Position numbers and translations under genes: made by a program. Of a DNA stretch of 15,168 nt, positions 6,861 to 13,208 are shown piece after piece. The notes under the pieces are model-generated. The model was not told the DNA's origin. It was given only the letters and a program-made list of their open reading frames with translations, and made no database searches. This DNA is from an uncultured Ideonella sp. (GTDB lineage: Bacteria > Pseudomonadota > Gammaproteobacteria > Burkholderiales > Burkholderiaceae): NCBI GenBank assembly GCA_946479475.1, contig CAMLGG010000120.1, positions 1 to 15,168 of the forward strand. The letters are read 5' to 3'. The number at the start of each line of letters is the position of its first letter. The stretch's first letter is position 1.

Positions 6861-9800
6861 ATGGCGATGGCGGATGGCCCCCCGGCCCGGCACGGGCCTG
6901 GCGGTGCGAAGGAGACCGGCGACTCGATCGCTCCGCTGGCCTGGCTGGCCGGCGGCAGCCTGCTGGTCGGCCTGGGCCTGTTCACCCTGCAACTGGCGTT
7001 GCGCCTGCCGTCCGGCCTGGGCATCGAGGACCTGCTGGGCTGGTCGCGGCGCGACAGCGTCTCCGCCGCCGTCCACCTCTGGTGCCAGTTCGCGCTGCGC
7101 TGGCGCAGCGCGGCCGCCTACGTCCTGGCCGATAGCGCGCTCTTCGTGCCGCTGTACGCGGCGCTCCTGCTCGTCAGCCTGCGCCGGCTGAGCCGGTCGC
7201 TCTCGACGGGGCCGGGCCTGGCGGCAGGCGTCCTCTCTCGCGCGCTGCCATCGATGGGCCGGCTGGCGATCGCCGCGCTCGTCGTGCTCGACTTCGGCGA
7301 GAACCTGGTCGGCGCCCTGCGCCTGGGCATCGCGCCCGGCATCGGGGCCGCCAGCGTGGCGGCGGGCCTCGTGCTGCTGGTGCTGGTGTGGCGCTGGGCG
7401 TCGGCATCGGAGACATCGCAACGCGCATTCGCCTGCATCGGCGCCTCGGCCCTCGCAGGCTCGCTGCTGCTCCTGGCGGTGCTGGTCGGCGCCTCTGACG
7501 CTGCCGGCGCCTGCGAGCGGGCCGCGCATGGCAGCCTGCCCGCCCCCTGGGCCGCGCTGCACGCCGCCAAGCCCTTCGTGATCGCGCTGGCCCTGCTGCC
7601 GATCCTCGCGGCGGCGCTCTTCTGGTGGTTCGGCCTGGACCTCAACCTCGGCGTGCCGGACCAGCGCCGGGAAGCCGCCTTCCGCGCCGCCTGGCGGGCC
7701 GGCGTGGCGGGCGTGGTGGGCCGCAGCCGCTACGTGATCGCCATGCTCCTGCTCTTCGCGCTCTTCACGCTGGTGCTGGACCAGTGCCGCGACGTGCTGC
7801 TCGGCCTGGCCTATCCCGATCCCGCCGCCAGTCCTGGCGCCCTGCTCTGGCGCCGCGTCGTTCAGGGCCTGTGCGCCGTGTCGGTGGGGATGCTCGCCTA
7901 CTCCTGCTGGCTATGGACGCGGCTGGCCGGCATGGTGCAGCGGCCCGGCCTCTCGCTGGAAGGCGATCCGCGAGTGGCCGAAGCCGTGGGAGCCTTCGCG
8001 CGCGGATGGGCGCGGGCGCTGTCCATCGTGCCCCTGTTGCTGGTCGCCGTGCTGGTGGCCTACACCGTGGGCGATGCCATCACGGCGGGACTGCGGGCAG
8101 CGCAACCGGGCACGGTGGCGGGCGAGCTCGCCGGCACGCTGGTCGCCTTGCTGGGCTTCGGCGTGGCGGCGCTGGCCTTCGGCGTGTTCCTCCTGCAGTG
8201 GAGACGCTGGCATGCGCTGCCCCGCGCCGCCGATTACTACAACAGCGAGCCCGACATCTACCGCCTGCTGTGGGGCGAGGCCATCGCGTGGCGCGGCCGC
8301 GCCGAGCCTCCATCGGGCTCCGCCGGCACCGCGTCGGCCTCGAACGCCTGCATCGAGCGAGCCCGGCGCCTCGCGGCCTGGGCCGCGCCGCCGGTGCGCT
8401 GGGTGTCGCGCCTGCTGTGGCCGCTGGCCCATCCGGTGTTCTGGCCGCTCACCGCGCTGATCCTGATGGCCGTGCTGCGCCTGGCCATGGCCTGGCGGCC
8501 CGACGTGACCGCACAGGCCCCGGCGACGATCGCGCTGCTGGCCCTGGCCCTGAACTGGTGGATGGGGGTGGCCGGACTGCTGACGCTCGCGGAGCAGCGC
8601 CGGGCGGTCGCGTGGAGCCTCGCCCTGCTGGCGGTCATCGGCCTGTTCGCGGCGCTCGGCTGGGTCGACAACCACCGCCTGCCGCTGACCGCGCCACGCT
8701 GGGAAGACCTGGCCGCGCTGCGTTGGCAGGGCCTCGCGGCGATGGCCGTGCTGCTGGTGCTCGCCGCCACGCAATGGCTGCTGTTCTGCGCCCGGCACGC
8801 CGGCCCCGGGCGCTTGCTCGCCGGCTGGAGCACGACCCGCTTCAACCTGGCGCGCACCGGCCTGGCCCTGGCGCTGGCCGCCCTGGCCTCCGTGGCGCTG
8901 CTGGCGATCGACCGCTGGAGCACCCCGCTCGCGGCGCGTGCCGATACCCGCAGCCCGGGCCCCCGGCAGCCGCCCGGGCAATCGCTGGCCAGCTGGGTGC
9001 TGCAGCTGCCGGATCCGCCGCCGGAGCGGGCCACGGTGCTGCTCGTCGCGGCCGAGGGCGGTGGCATCCGCAGCGCCTACTGGACGGCCCAGGTCCTCGC
9101 GCGGCTGCACGACGCCGATCCGTCCATCGACCGGCGCATCGCCGGCCTCAGCGGCGTCTCGGGCGGGGCGATGGGCATCGCGGTCTACCGCGCCTGCCTC
9201 GCCCACACCGCCACCGGCGGCTCCGTCCGCGCCTGCGTCGAATCGGGCTTCCGCCAGCTCGACAGCCTCTCGCCCTTGCTGGGAGGCCTGCTGTTCGAGG
9301 ACGCATTCGCCCGCGTGCTGCCGACCACCCTGCGCTGGGGGCCTGTCGACCTGGCCTGCCGCCAGCCCGGCTGTGCGCACTTGAGCCGCGCCCTGCCCTT
9401 CGAGCGCGAGTGGATCCGCCAGTTTTCTCGTTTGGGCGATTCGCTGGGCGACCTGCCCATGGCCGACGGCCGGCCGGTGACGGTGCCGCCCCTGCTGCTC
9501 AACGGCACCTGGGTGGAATCCGGCAACCGGGCCGTGCTCGGCAGCTTCGACGGCCTCCCCTACCCCGCCAGCCACGACCTCGTCGCCGAGCTCGGAGCCT
9601 GGCCACCCCTCGTGAGCGCGGCCCACGCCGGCGCCCGCTTCCCTTTCGTCGGCCCGCTGGCGGCGCTGCCGCCCGAGCCCGGCAGCCAGCGATCCAGGGG
9701 TCACCTGGCCGACGGCGGCTACCACGACAACAGCGCCACCGCGAGCCTGGCAGACCTGTGGCGCAGCCTGCAGCCACTGCTGCCGGCGCCGTGGCGGGCG

Positions 9801-10208
9801 CGCTTGCTGCTGATCCGCAACGGCCGGCCGCGGATCGATTGCCAGCAGGGCCCGCGCGACGGCCCGCCCACGATCTGCCTCGACCCGCGCGCGCGCCCAA
9901 GCGATGCCGAGCTGGAGGCCGACCTGATGCACCCCGCCAACCGCCGCCGGCTCGACCTGCTGGCCGACCTGCTCGGGCCGCCCGTCGCGCTGGCCAACGT
10001 CTCCGGCATCGGAGCGCACGGCCGGGAGGCGCCGGCGGACCTGGCGGCGCGCCTGGCCGTGCAGCCCGATGCAGAGCGCCCGCTCTTCTTCGACCAGCTC
10101 GACGACGACGACCTCGTGCCGCTCGGCTGGTACCTCTCGCCGGCGGCGCGGCAGGCGATCGAGGCCCAGGCGGCGCTGTACTTCCAACCCGGTGGCACGC
10201 GGCCTTGA
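6861..10208 (+). CDS. Large polytopic membrane protein with C-terminal patatin-like phospholipase domain
   Basis: An 1115-residue inner-membrane protein. Residues about 25-705 hold roughly 15 hydrophobic segments, for example near 27-47, 85-107, 232-255, 285-310, 390-410, 530-555 and 635-660. The C-terminal 400 residues form a soluble patatin-like lipid acyl hydrolase domain. All three landmarks are present: the oxyanion loop GGGIR (733-737), the nucleophile elbow GVSGG with S767, and DGG with D951 as the second catalytic residue, giving a Ser/Asp dyad. The reaction would be hydrolysis of a phospholipid or other acyl ester at the membrane; the real substrate is unknown. ATG at 6861 has GAGGAG eight bases upstream; an in-frame ATG at 6867 is possible. 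It lies between an outer-membrane lipoprotein and a LysR gene (34-nt gap). I recognise no named family for the membrane half. Confidence 0.85.
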   Translation: MAMADGPPARHGPGGAKETGDSIAPLAWLAGGSLLVGLGLFTLQLALRLPSGLGIEDLLGWSRRDSVSAAVHLWCQFALRWRSAAAYVLADSALFVPLYAALLLVSLRRLSRSLSTGPGLAAGVLSRALPSMGRLAIAALVVLDFGENLVGALRLGIAPGIGAASVAAGLVLLVLVWRWASASETSQRAFACIGASALAGSLLLLAVLVGASDAAGACERAAHGSLPAPWAALHAAKPFVIALALLPILAAALFWWFGLDLNLGVPDQRREAAFRAAWRAGVAGVVGRSRYVIAMLLLFALFTLVLDQCRDVLLGLAYPDPAASPGALLWRRVVQGLCAVSVGMLAYSCWLWTRLAGMVQRPGLSLEGDPRVAEAVGAFARGWARALSIVPLLLVAVLVAYTVGDAITAGLRAAQPGTVAGELAGTLVALLGFGVAALAFGVFLLQWRRWHALPRAADYYNSEPDIYRLLWGEAIAWRGRAEPPSGSAGTASASNACIERARRLAAWAAPPVRWVSRLLWPLAHPVFWPLTALILMAVLRLAMAWRPDVTAQAPATIALLALALNWWMGVAGLLTLAEQRRAVAWSLALLAVIGLFAALGWVDNHRLPLTAPRWEDLAALRWQGLAAMAVLLVLAATQWLLFCARHAGPGRLLAGWSTTRFNLARTGLALALAALASVALLAIDRWSTPLAARADTRSPGPRQPPGQSLASWVLQLPDPPPERATVLLVAAEGGGIRSAYWTAQVLARLHDADPSIDRRIAGLSGVSGGAMGIAVYRACLAHTATGGSVRACVESGFRQLDSLSPLLGGLLFEDAFARVLPTTLRWGPVDLACRQPGCAHLSRALPFEREWIRQFSRLGDSLGDLPMADGRPVTVPPLLLNGTWVESGNRAVLGSFDGLPYPASHDLVAELGAWPPLVSAAHAGARFPFVGPLAALPPEPGSQRSRGHLADGGYHDNSATASLADLWRSLQPLLPAPWRARLLLIRNGRPRIDCQQGPRDGPPTICLDPRARPSDAELEADLMHPANRRRLDLLADLLGPPVALANVSGIGAHGREAPADLAARLAVQPDAERPLFFDQLDDDDLVPLGWYLSPAARQAIEAQAALYFQPGGTRP

Positions 10209-10225
10209 GCCCCGCCCGGCAGGCC

Positions 10226-10231
10226 TATCAT
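10226..10231 (+). promoter_or_regulatory. -10-like element just before the LysR gene
   Basis: TATCAT lies 11 nt before the LysR ATG. If used, transcription would start about 5 nt before the start codon. No Shine-Dalgarno sequence is visible in that interval, so the mRNA would be nearly leaderless. The nearest -35-like TTGAGC (10205-10210) is 15 nt away, shorter than optimal, so this is tentative. Confidence 0.25.
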
Positions 10232-10242
10232 GGTCCGCCCCG

Positions 10243-11166
10243 ATGAACCTCAAGCAACTGGAATATTTCGTCAGCGTCGCCGAGCTCGGCAGCTTCAGCA
10301 AGGCGGCGGTGGCACTGGACATCGCGCAACCGGCGCTGAGCCGGCAGGTGCGCGCGCTCGAGGTCGACCTGCGCGAAACCCTGCTGCTGCGCAACGGCCG
10401 CGGGGTGACGCTGACCGAAGCCGGCCAGCGCCTGTTCCAGCACAGCGTGACCATCCTGAACCGGGTCGCGCAGGCGCGCGAGGACATGGGCGCGCAGCGC
10501 GACGAGCCGGTCGGGCGCATCACCGTCGGTTTGCCCCCCAGCATCAACCGCCAGCTCACCCTGCCCCTGATCGACGCCTTCCGGCGCCAGTTGCCGAAGG
10601 CGCGTCTGGCCATCGTCGAAGGGCTGTCGTCACATATCGCGGAATGGCTCACGAGCGGCCGCGTGGACCTGGGCCTGGTCTACAACCCCGAGCCGGCCGC
10701 GCACCTGAGCATCGAGCCCCTGCTCCAGGAGCCGCTGTGCCTGGTCAGCTCGGTCCGGGGGCCAGGTGAAGCGCGAGGGCCGGTGCCGCTGAAGTCGCTC
10801 GGCCGCCATCCGCTCGTCGTGCCCGAGCGCCAGCACGTGATGCGCCGCATGCTCGAGGCGCAGGCCACGCTGGCCGGCCTGTCGCTGGACATCGCCTGGG
10901 AGGTGTCCAGCATCGCGGCGATCATCGACCTGGTGTGTGCCGGTTATGGACACGCCGTTCTGCACGCCAGCGCCGTGCTCGCTTCGGGCCGCGCGGATGA
11001 ACTGGTGGCGCGCCCCATCGTCGAGCCGCCCTTGATGAGCGTGCTGTGCCTGGCCACCTCGGCCCACAGGCGTGCGACGCCGTTGCAGCGCCACACCGCG
11101 CAACTGCTGGCGGAGCTCGTCCGCAGCCTGCCGCAGGGCAACGCGGCGCAATCGCGGCCGGGCTGA
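10243..11166 (+). CDS. LysR-type transcriptional regulator
   Basis: A 307-residue regulator of normal LysR length. The winged helix-turn-helix occupies residues 1-60 (LEYFVSVAELGSFSKAA, then IAQPALSRQVRALE, then VTLTEAG). The effector-binding domain runs from about 90 to 295, with VGRITVGLPPS at its start and GRVDLGLVYNPEP in the middle. It lies 34 nt after the membrane-patatin gene and 184 nt before dctP, all on the same strand. LysR regulators often control adjacent transporter genes, so the TRAP operon is the first target to consider, and the patatin gene the second. The effector is unknown. The ATG at 10243 aligns with the normal MNLKQLEYF start of this subgroup but lacks a Shine-Dalgarno sequence. 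Confidence 0.93.
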   Translation: MNLKQLEYFVSVAELGSFSKAAVALDIAQPALSRQVRALEVDLRETLLLRNGRGVTLTEAGQRLFQHSVTILNRVAQAREDMGAQRDEPVGRITVGLPPSINRQLTLPLIDAFRRQLPKARLAIVEGLSSHIAEWLTSGRVDLGLVYNPEPAAHLSIEPLLQEPLCLVSSVRGPGEARGPVPLKSLGRHPLVVPERQHVMRRMLEAQATLAGLSLDIAWEVSSIAAIIDLVCAGYGHAVLHASAVLASGRADELVARPIVEPPLMSVLCLATSAHRRATPLQRHTAQLLAELVRSLPQGNAAQSRPG

Positions 11167-11183
11167 CGCCGCCGACGCCGCTT

Positions 11184-11203
11184 CGCACGCCGGGCGGCGT
11201 GCG
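11184..11203 (+). terminator. GC-rich hairpin after the LysR gene
   Basis: CGCACGCC (11184-11191) and GGCGTGCG (11196-11203) form a perfect 8-bp stem with a GGGC loop, 17 nt after the LysR stop. Only TT follows, so it is not a canonical intrinsic terminator. Its position fits a transcript end before the TRAP operon. Confidence 0.45.
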
Positions 11204-11350
11204 TTCCTGCAAGCTGCTCATGCGGACCGCGCTCGGGTTCGCCCCATTGCCTATCGGGCGGCGCGCTTCGACAGTCAAAGGCAACGCCATGTGCCTGACG
11301 GTGCGGGCGTGTCCTTTCGACCTTGCAGTACATCAGGACAGGAGACAGCC
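11204..11350 (+). promoter_or_regulatory. Upstream region of the TRAP operon
   Basis: This stretch should hold the TRAP promoter and any LysR site, but no strong sigma-70 or sigma-54 match is visible. TTGCCT (11247-11252) and AGGCAA (11279-11284) form a 6-bp inverted repeat across 26 nt. TTGCCT could also act as a -35 with the poor -10 ACAGTC at 11271. A short ORF occupies its 3' end. AGGAG five to nine bases before dctP is the ribosome-binding site. Confidence 0.3.
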
Positions 11351-11354
11351 ATGA
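11289..11354 (+). CDS. Possible 21-residue upstream ORF overlapping the dctP start
   Basis: ATG at 11289 is preceded by AAAGG seven bases upstream and opens a 21-codon frame containing two cysteines. Its TGA stop overlaps the dctP ATG as ATGA (11351-11354). That arrangement is typical of translational coupling, where ribosomes finishing the short frame restart at the next gene. No amino-acid run suggestive of attenuation is seen. The chance of such an overlap is not negligible and the peptide matches nothing I know, so it is a candidate only. Confidence 0.25.
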   Translation: MCLTVRACPFDLAVHQDRRQP

Positions 11355-12466
11355 GTGCCGACACCCCGGTCCCGGCTTCGCGCCGGAGCTTCCTGAAGAA
11401 CGCCGCCACCGGCACCGTCGCCGCCGGCGCGCTGGCCGCGCCGATGGTCTCGCGGGCCGAGACGGTGAGCCTGCGCTTCCAGTCCACCTGGCCGGCGAAG
11501 GACATCTTCCACGAGTACGCGCTGGACTTCGCGAAGAAGGTCAACGACATGGCTGGCGGGCGCCTGAAGATCGAGGTCCTGCCTTCCGGTTCCGTGGTGC
11601 CCGCGTTCCAGCTGCTGGAGGCGGTCAACAAGGGCACGCTGGACGGCGGCCACGGCGTGGTGGCCTACCACTACGGCAAGAACTCGGCGCTCGCGCTGTG
11701 GGGGTCCGGCCCGGGCTACGGCATGGATCCGAACATGCTGCTGTCCTGGCACTACTACGGCGGCGGCAAGGCCCTGCTGGAGGAGATCTACAAGTCGATC
11801 AACATGGAAGTGGTCTCGTACCTGTACGGCCCGATGCCCACCCAGCCCTTCGGCTGGTTCAAGAAGCCGATCGCCAAGGTCGAGGACATCAAGGGCCTGA
11901 AGTACCGCACCGTCGGCCTGGCGGTGGACATCTACACCGAGCTCGGCGCGGCGGTGAACCCGTTGCCCGGCTCCGAGATCGTCCCCGCGCTCGACCGGGG
12001 CCTGATCGACGCGGCCGAGTTCAACAACGCCTCCAGCGACCGCATGCTGGGCTTCCCGGACGTGGTCAAGAACTGCATGCTGCAGAGCTTCCACCAGAGT
12101 ACCGAGCAGTTCGAGATCCTGTTCAACAAGGGCAAGTACGACGCGCTGCCCGGCGAGCTGAGGGCCATCATCGACTACGCCGTGCAGGCGGCCAGCGCCG
12201 ACATGAGCTGGAAGGCGGTGGACCGCAACTCAAAGGATTACGACGAGATGAAGAAGTCGGGCGTCAAGTTCTACAAGACGCCCGATGCCATCCTGCGCGC
12301 GCAGCTCGCCGCCTGGGACAAGGTGATGGCCAAGAAATCGGGCGAGAACGCCCAGTTCGCCAAGGTGCTCGCCTCGCAGAAGGCCTTCGCCCAGCGCGCC
12401 GGGCAGTGGCAGAACGACTACCTCGTCGACTTCAAGATGGCCTGGAACCACTACTTCGCGAAATAG
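11351..12466 (+). CDS. dctP: TRAP transporter substrate-binding protein (TakP/FcbT1-like)
   Basis: Periplasmic solute receptor of a tripartite ATP-independent transporter, delivering an organic acid to the DctQM permease. The protein has 371 residues. A twin-arginine signal (SRRSFLK, R11-R12) and a hydrophobic stretch end in S-R-A before residue 37, so Tat export is likely. The mature protein fits the DctP fold: LRFQSTWP at the start, a VVPAFQLLEAVNKGTLDG segment, and the conserved ligand-carboxylate arginine at R186 in GLKYRT. Features such as HYYGGG and a late LGF place it nearest the keto-acid/mannitol/chloroaromatic group rather than the C4-dicarboxylate group. The TakP-like ligand stretch is altered here to AEFNNASSD (E223), so the ligand may differ. 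The ATG has GGAG six bases upstream. The dctP symbol is used in the family sense only. Confidence 0.92.
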   Translation: MSADTPVPASRRSFLKNAATGTVAAGALAAPMVSRAETVSLRFQSTWPAKDIFHEYALDFAKKVNDMAGGRLKIEVLPSGSVVPAFQLLEAVNKGTLDGGHGVVAYHYGKNSALALWGSGPGYGMDPNMLLSWHYYGGGKALLEEIYKSINMEVVSYLYGPMPTQPFGWFKKPIAKVEDIKGLKYRTVGLAVDIYTELGAAVNPLPGSEIVPALDRGLIDAAEFNNASSDRMLGFPDVVKNCMLQSFHQSTEQFEILFNKGKYDALPGELRAIIDYAVQAASADMSWKAVDRNSKDYDEMKKSGVKFYKTPDAILRAQLAAWDKVMAKKSGENAQFAKVLASQKAFAQRAGQWQNDYLVDFKMAWNHYFAK

Positions 12467-12472
12467 GGCCCC

Positions 12473-12496
12473 CGGCATGACGACTGCGTCATGCCG
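12473..12496 (+). promoter_or_regulatory. Intercistronic hairpin between dctP and dctQ
   Basis: CGGCATGACG (12473-12482) and CGTCATGCCG (12487-12496) pair perfectly over 10 bp around an ACTG loop, starting 7 nt after the dctP stop. No U-run follows, so it is unlikely to be a full terminator. Hairpins here commonly protect the 3' end of the receptor message or reduce read-through, so that the receptor is made in excess of the permease. That role is inferred. Confidence 0.6.
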
Positions 12497-12521
12497 CCCC
12501 CCGAGGAGGCCGCGCCGAGCG
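12497..12521 (+). repeat. C-rich tract shared with the dctM linker
   Basis: Six C, then GAGGAGGC, then CGCCGAGCG ending at 12521. Inside dctM, positions 14199-14229 have six C, a GGGGCCGACGAGGC core and the same CGCCGAGCG end, with about six extra bases in the middle. The first copy supplies the dctQ Shine-Dalgarno sequence and the second is coding. It may be a dispersed short repeat or convergent low-complexity sequence. Confidence 0.35.
12503..12509 (+). promoter_or_regulatory. Ribosome-binding site of dctQ
   Basis: GAGGAGG is a near-perfect Shine-Dalgarno sequence, 12 nt before the ATG at 12522. The spacing is longer than ideal, but no in-frame start lies closer. It decides in favour of 12522 over the ATG at 12477, which lies inside the hairpin without a ribosome-binding site. 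The motif is part of a C-rich tract resembling one inside dctM. Confidence 0.6.
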
Positions 12522-13169
12522 ATGGCAACCGATACCGTCCTGCATGCCGCGGAGCGCCTGTCCACCTGGGTGGGCAAGGCCTTCGCGTGGCTGATCGTCG
12601 CGTTGATGACCGTCGTGTGCGTCGAGGTATTCAAGCGTTATGCGCTGAACGCCCCGACGGCCTGGATCTACGACGCCAACAACATGATGTACGGCACGCT
12701 GTTCATGATGTGCGGCGCCTACACGCTGTCCAAGGACGGCCATGTACGCGGGGACTTCCTCTACGGCAGCATGAAGCCGCGCCTGCAGGCGAGCCTCGAC
12801 CTCGTGCTGTACATCGTGTTCTTCCTGCCCGGCGTGGGCGCGCTCACGCTGGCCGGCTGGGACTACTTCCAGGTCTCGCTCGCGATGCACGAGCAGACCT
12901 TCAACGCCACGCCGCTGCCGGTCTATCCCTTCAAGTTCATCATCCCCGTCGCCGGCACCATCGTGCTGCTGCAGGGCCTGGCCGAGATCCTGCGCTGCGT
13001 GGTGTGCCTGCGCACCGGCCAGTGGCCACCGCGGCTGAAGGATGCCGAGGAGATGGACGTGGTCGAGCAGCAGCTGGCCGGCAGCACCTACATCGACGAA
13101 TCGGTGAAGGCCGAGGTGATCGAGAAGGCCCACGAGATCGATGAGAGCGCGCGGCAGCGCAGCACATGA
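12522..13169 (+). CDS. dctQ: TRAP transporter small permease subunit
   Basis: The small, four-helix membrane subunit that binds DctM and supports the receptor-to-permease transfer. It has 215 residues from the ATG at 12522. Four hydrophobic segments fit the family: about 14-36 (FAWLIVALMTVVCVEVF), 55-72, 90-115 (LDLVLYIVFFLPGVGALTLAG) and 135-160. A typical DctQ segment WIYDANNMMYG precedes helix 2. After the last helix there is a charged tail of about 45 residues rich in Glu and Lys (VEQQLAGSTYIDESVKAEVIEK), longer than in many DctQ proteins and probably cytoplasmic. It lies 55 nt after dctP, beyond a hairpin, and 39 nt before dctM. The upstream in-frame ATG at 12477 would add 15 residues encoded by the hairpin and is rejected. 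Confidence 0.9.
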   Translation: MATDTVLHAAERLSTWVGKAFAWLIVALMTVVCVEVFKRYALNAPTAWIYDANNMMYGTLFMMCGAYTLSKDGHVRGDFLYGSMKPRLQASLDLVLYIVFFLPGVGALTLAGWDYFQVSLAMHEQTFNATPLPVYPFKFIIPVAGTIVLLQGLAEILRCVVCLRTGQWPPRLKDAEEMDVVEQQLAGSTYIDESVKAEVIEKAHEIDESARQRST

Positions 13170-13208
13170 GCCGAGCGGGCCCGGCAGAACAACGAGAGGG
13201 AATCGCGG

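Noticed and set aside
7625..10246. An 873-codon plus-strand frame overlapping the patatin gene in another frame
   Set aside because: Its composition is dominated by Arg, Pro, Ala and Gly as expected for an off-frame reading. The patatin frame contains the helices and catalytic motifs.
7911..10652. A 913-codon minus-strand frame opposite the patatin and LysR genes
   Set aside because: It spans two well-supported plus-strand genes, has no motifs, and is a GC-skew artefact.
11300..11345. Sigma-54 promoter before dctP (TTGCAG at about 11328)
   Set aside because: The TTGCA half is present but no TGGCAC-like element lies at the required distance upstream.
12477..12521. Upstream start for dctQ at the ATG at 12477
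   Set aside because: It lies inside a 10-bp-stem hairpin, has no SD, and adds a Pro/Arg-rich stretch unlike DctQ N-termini. The GAGGAGG before 12522 decides for the shorter form.
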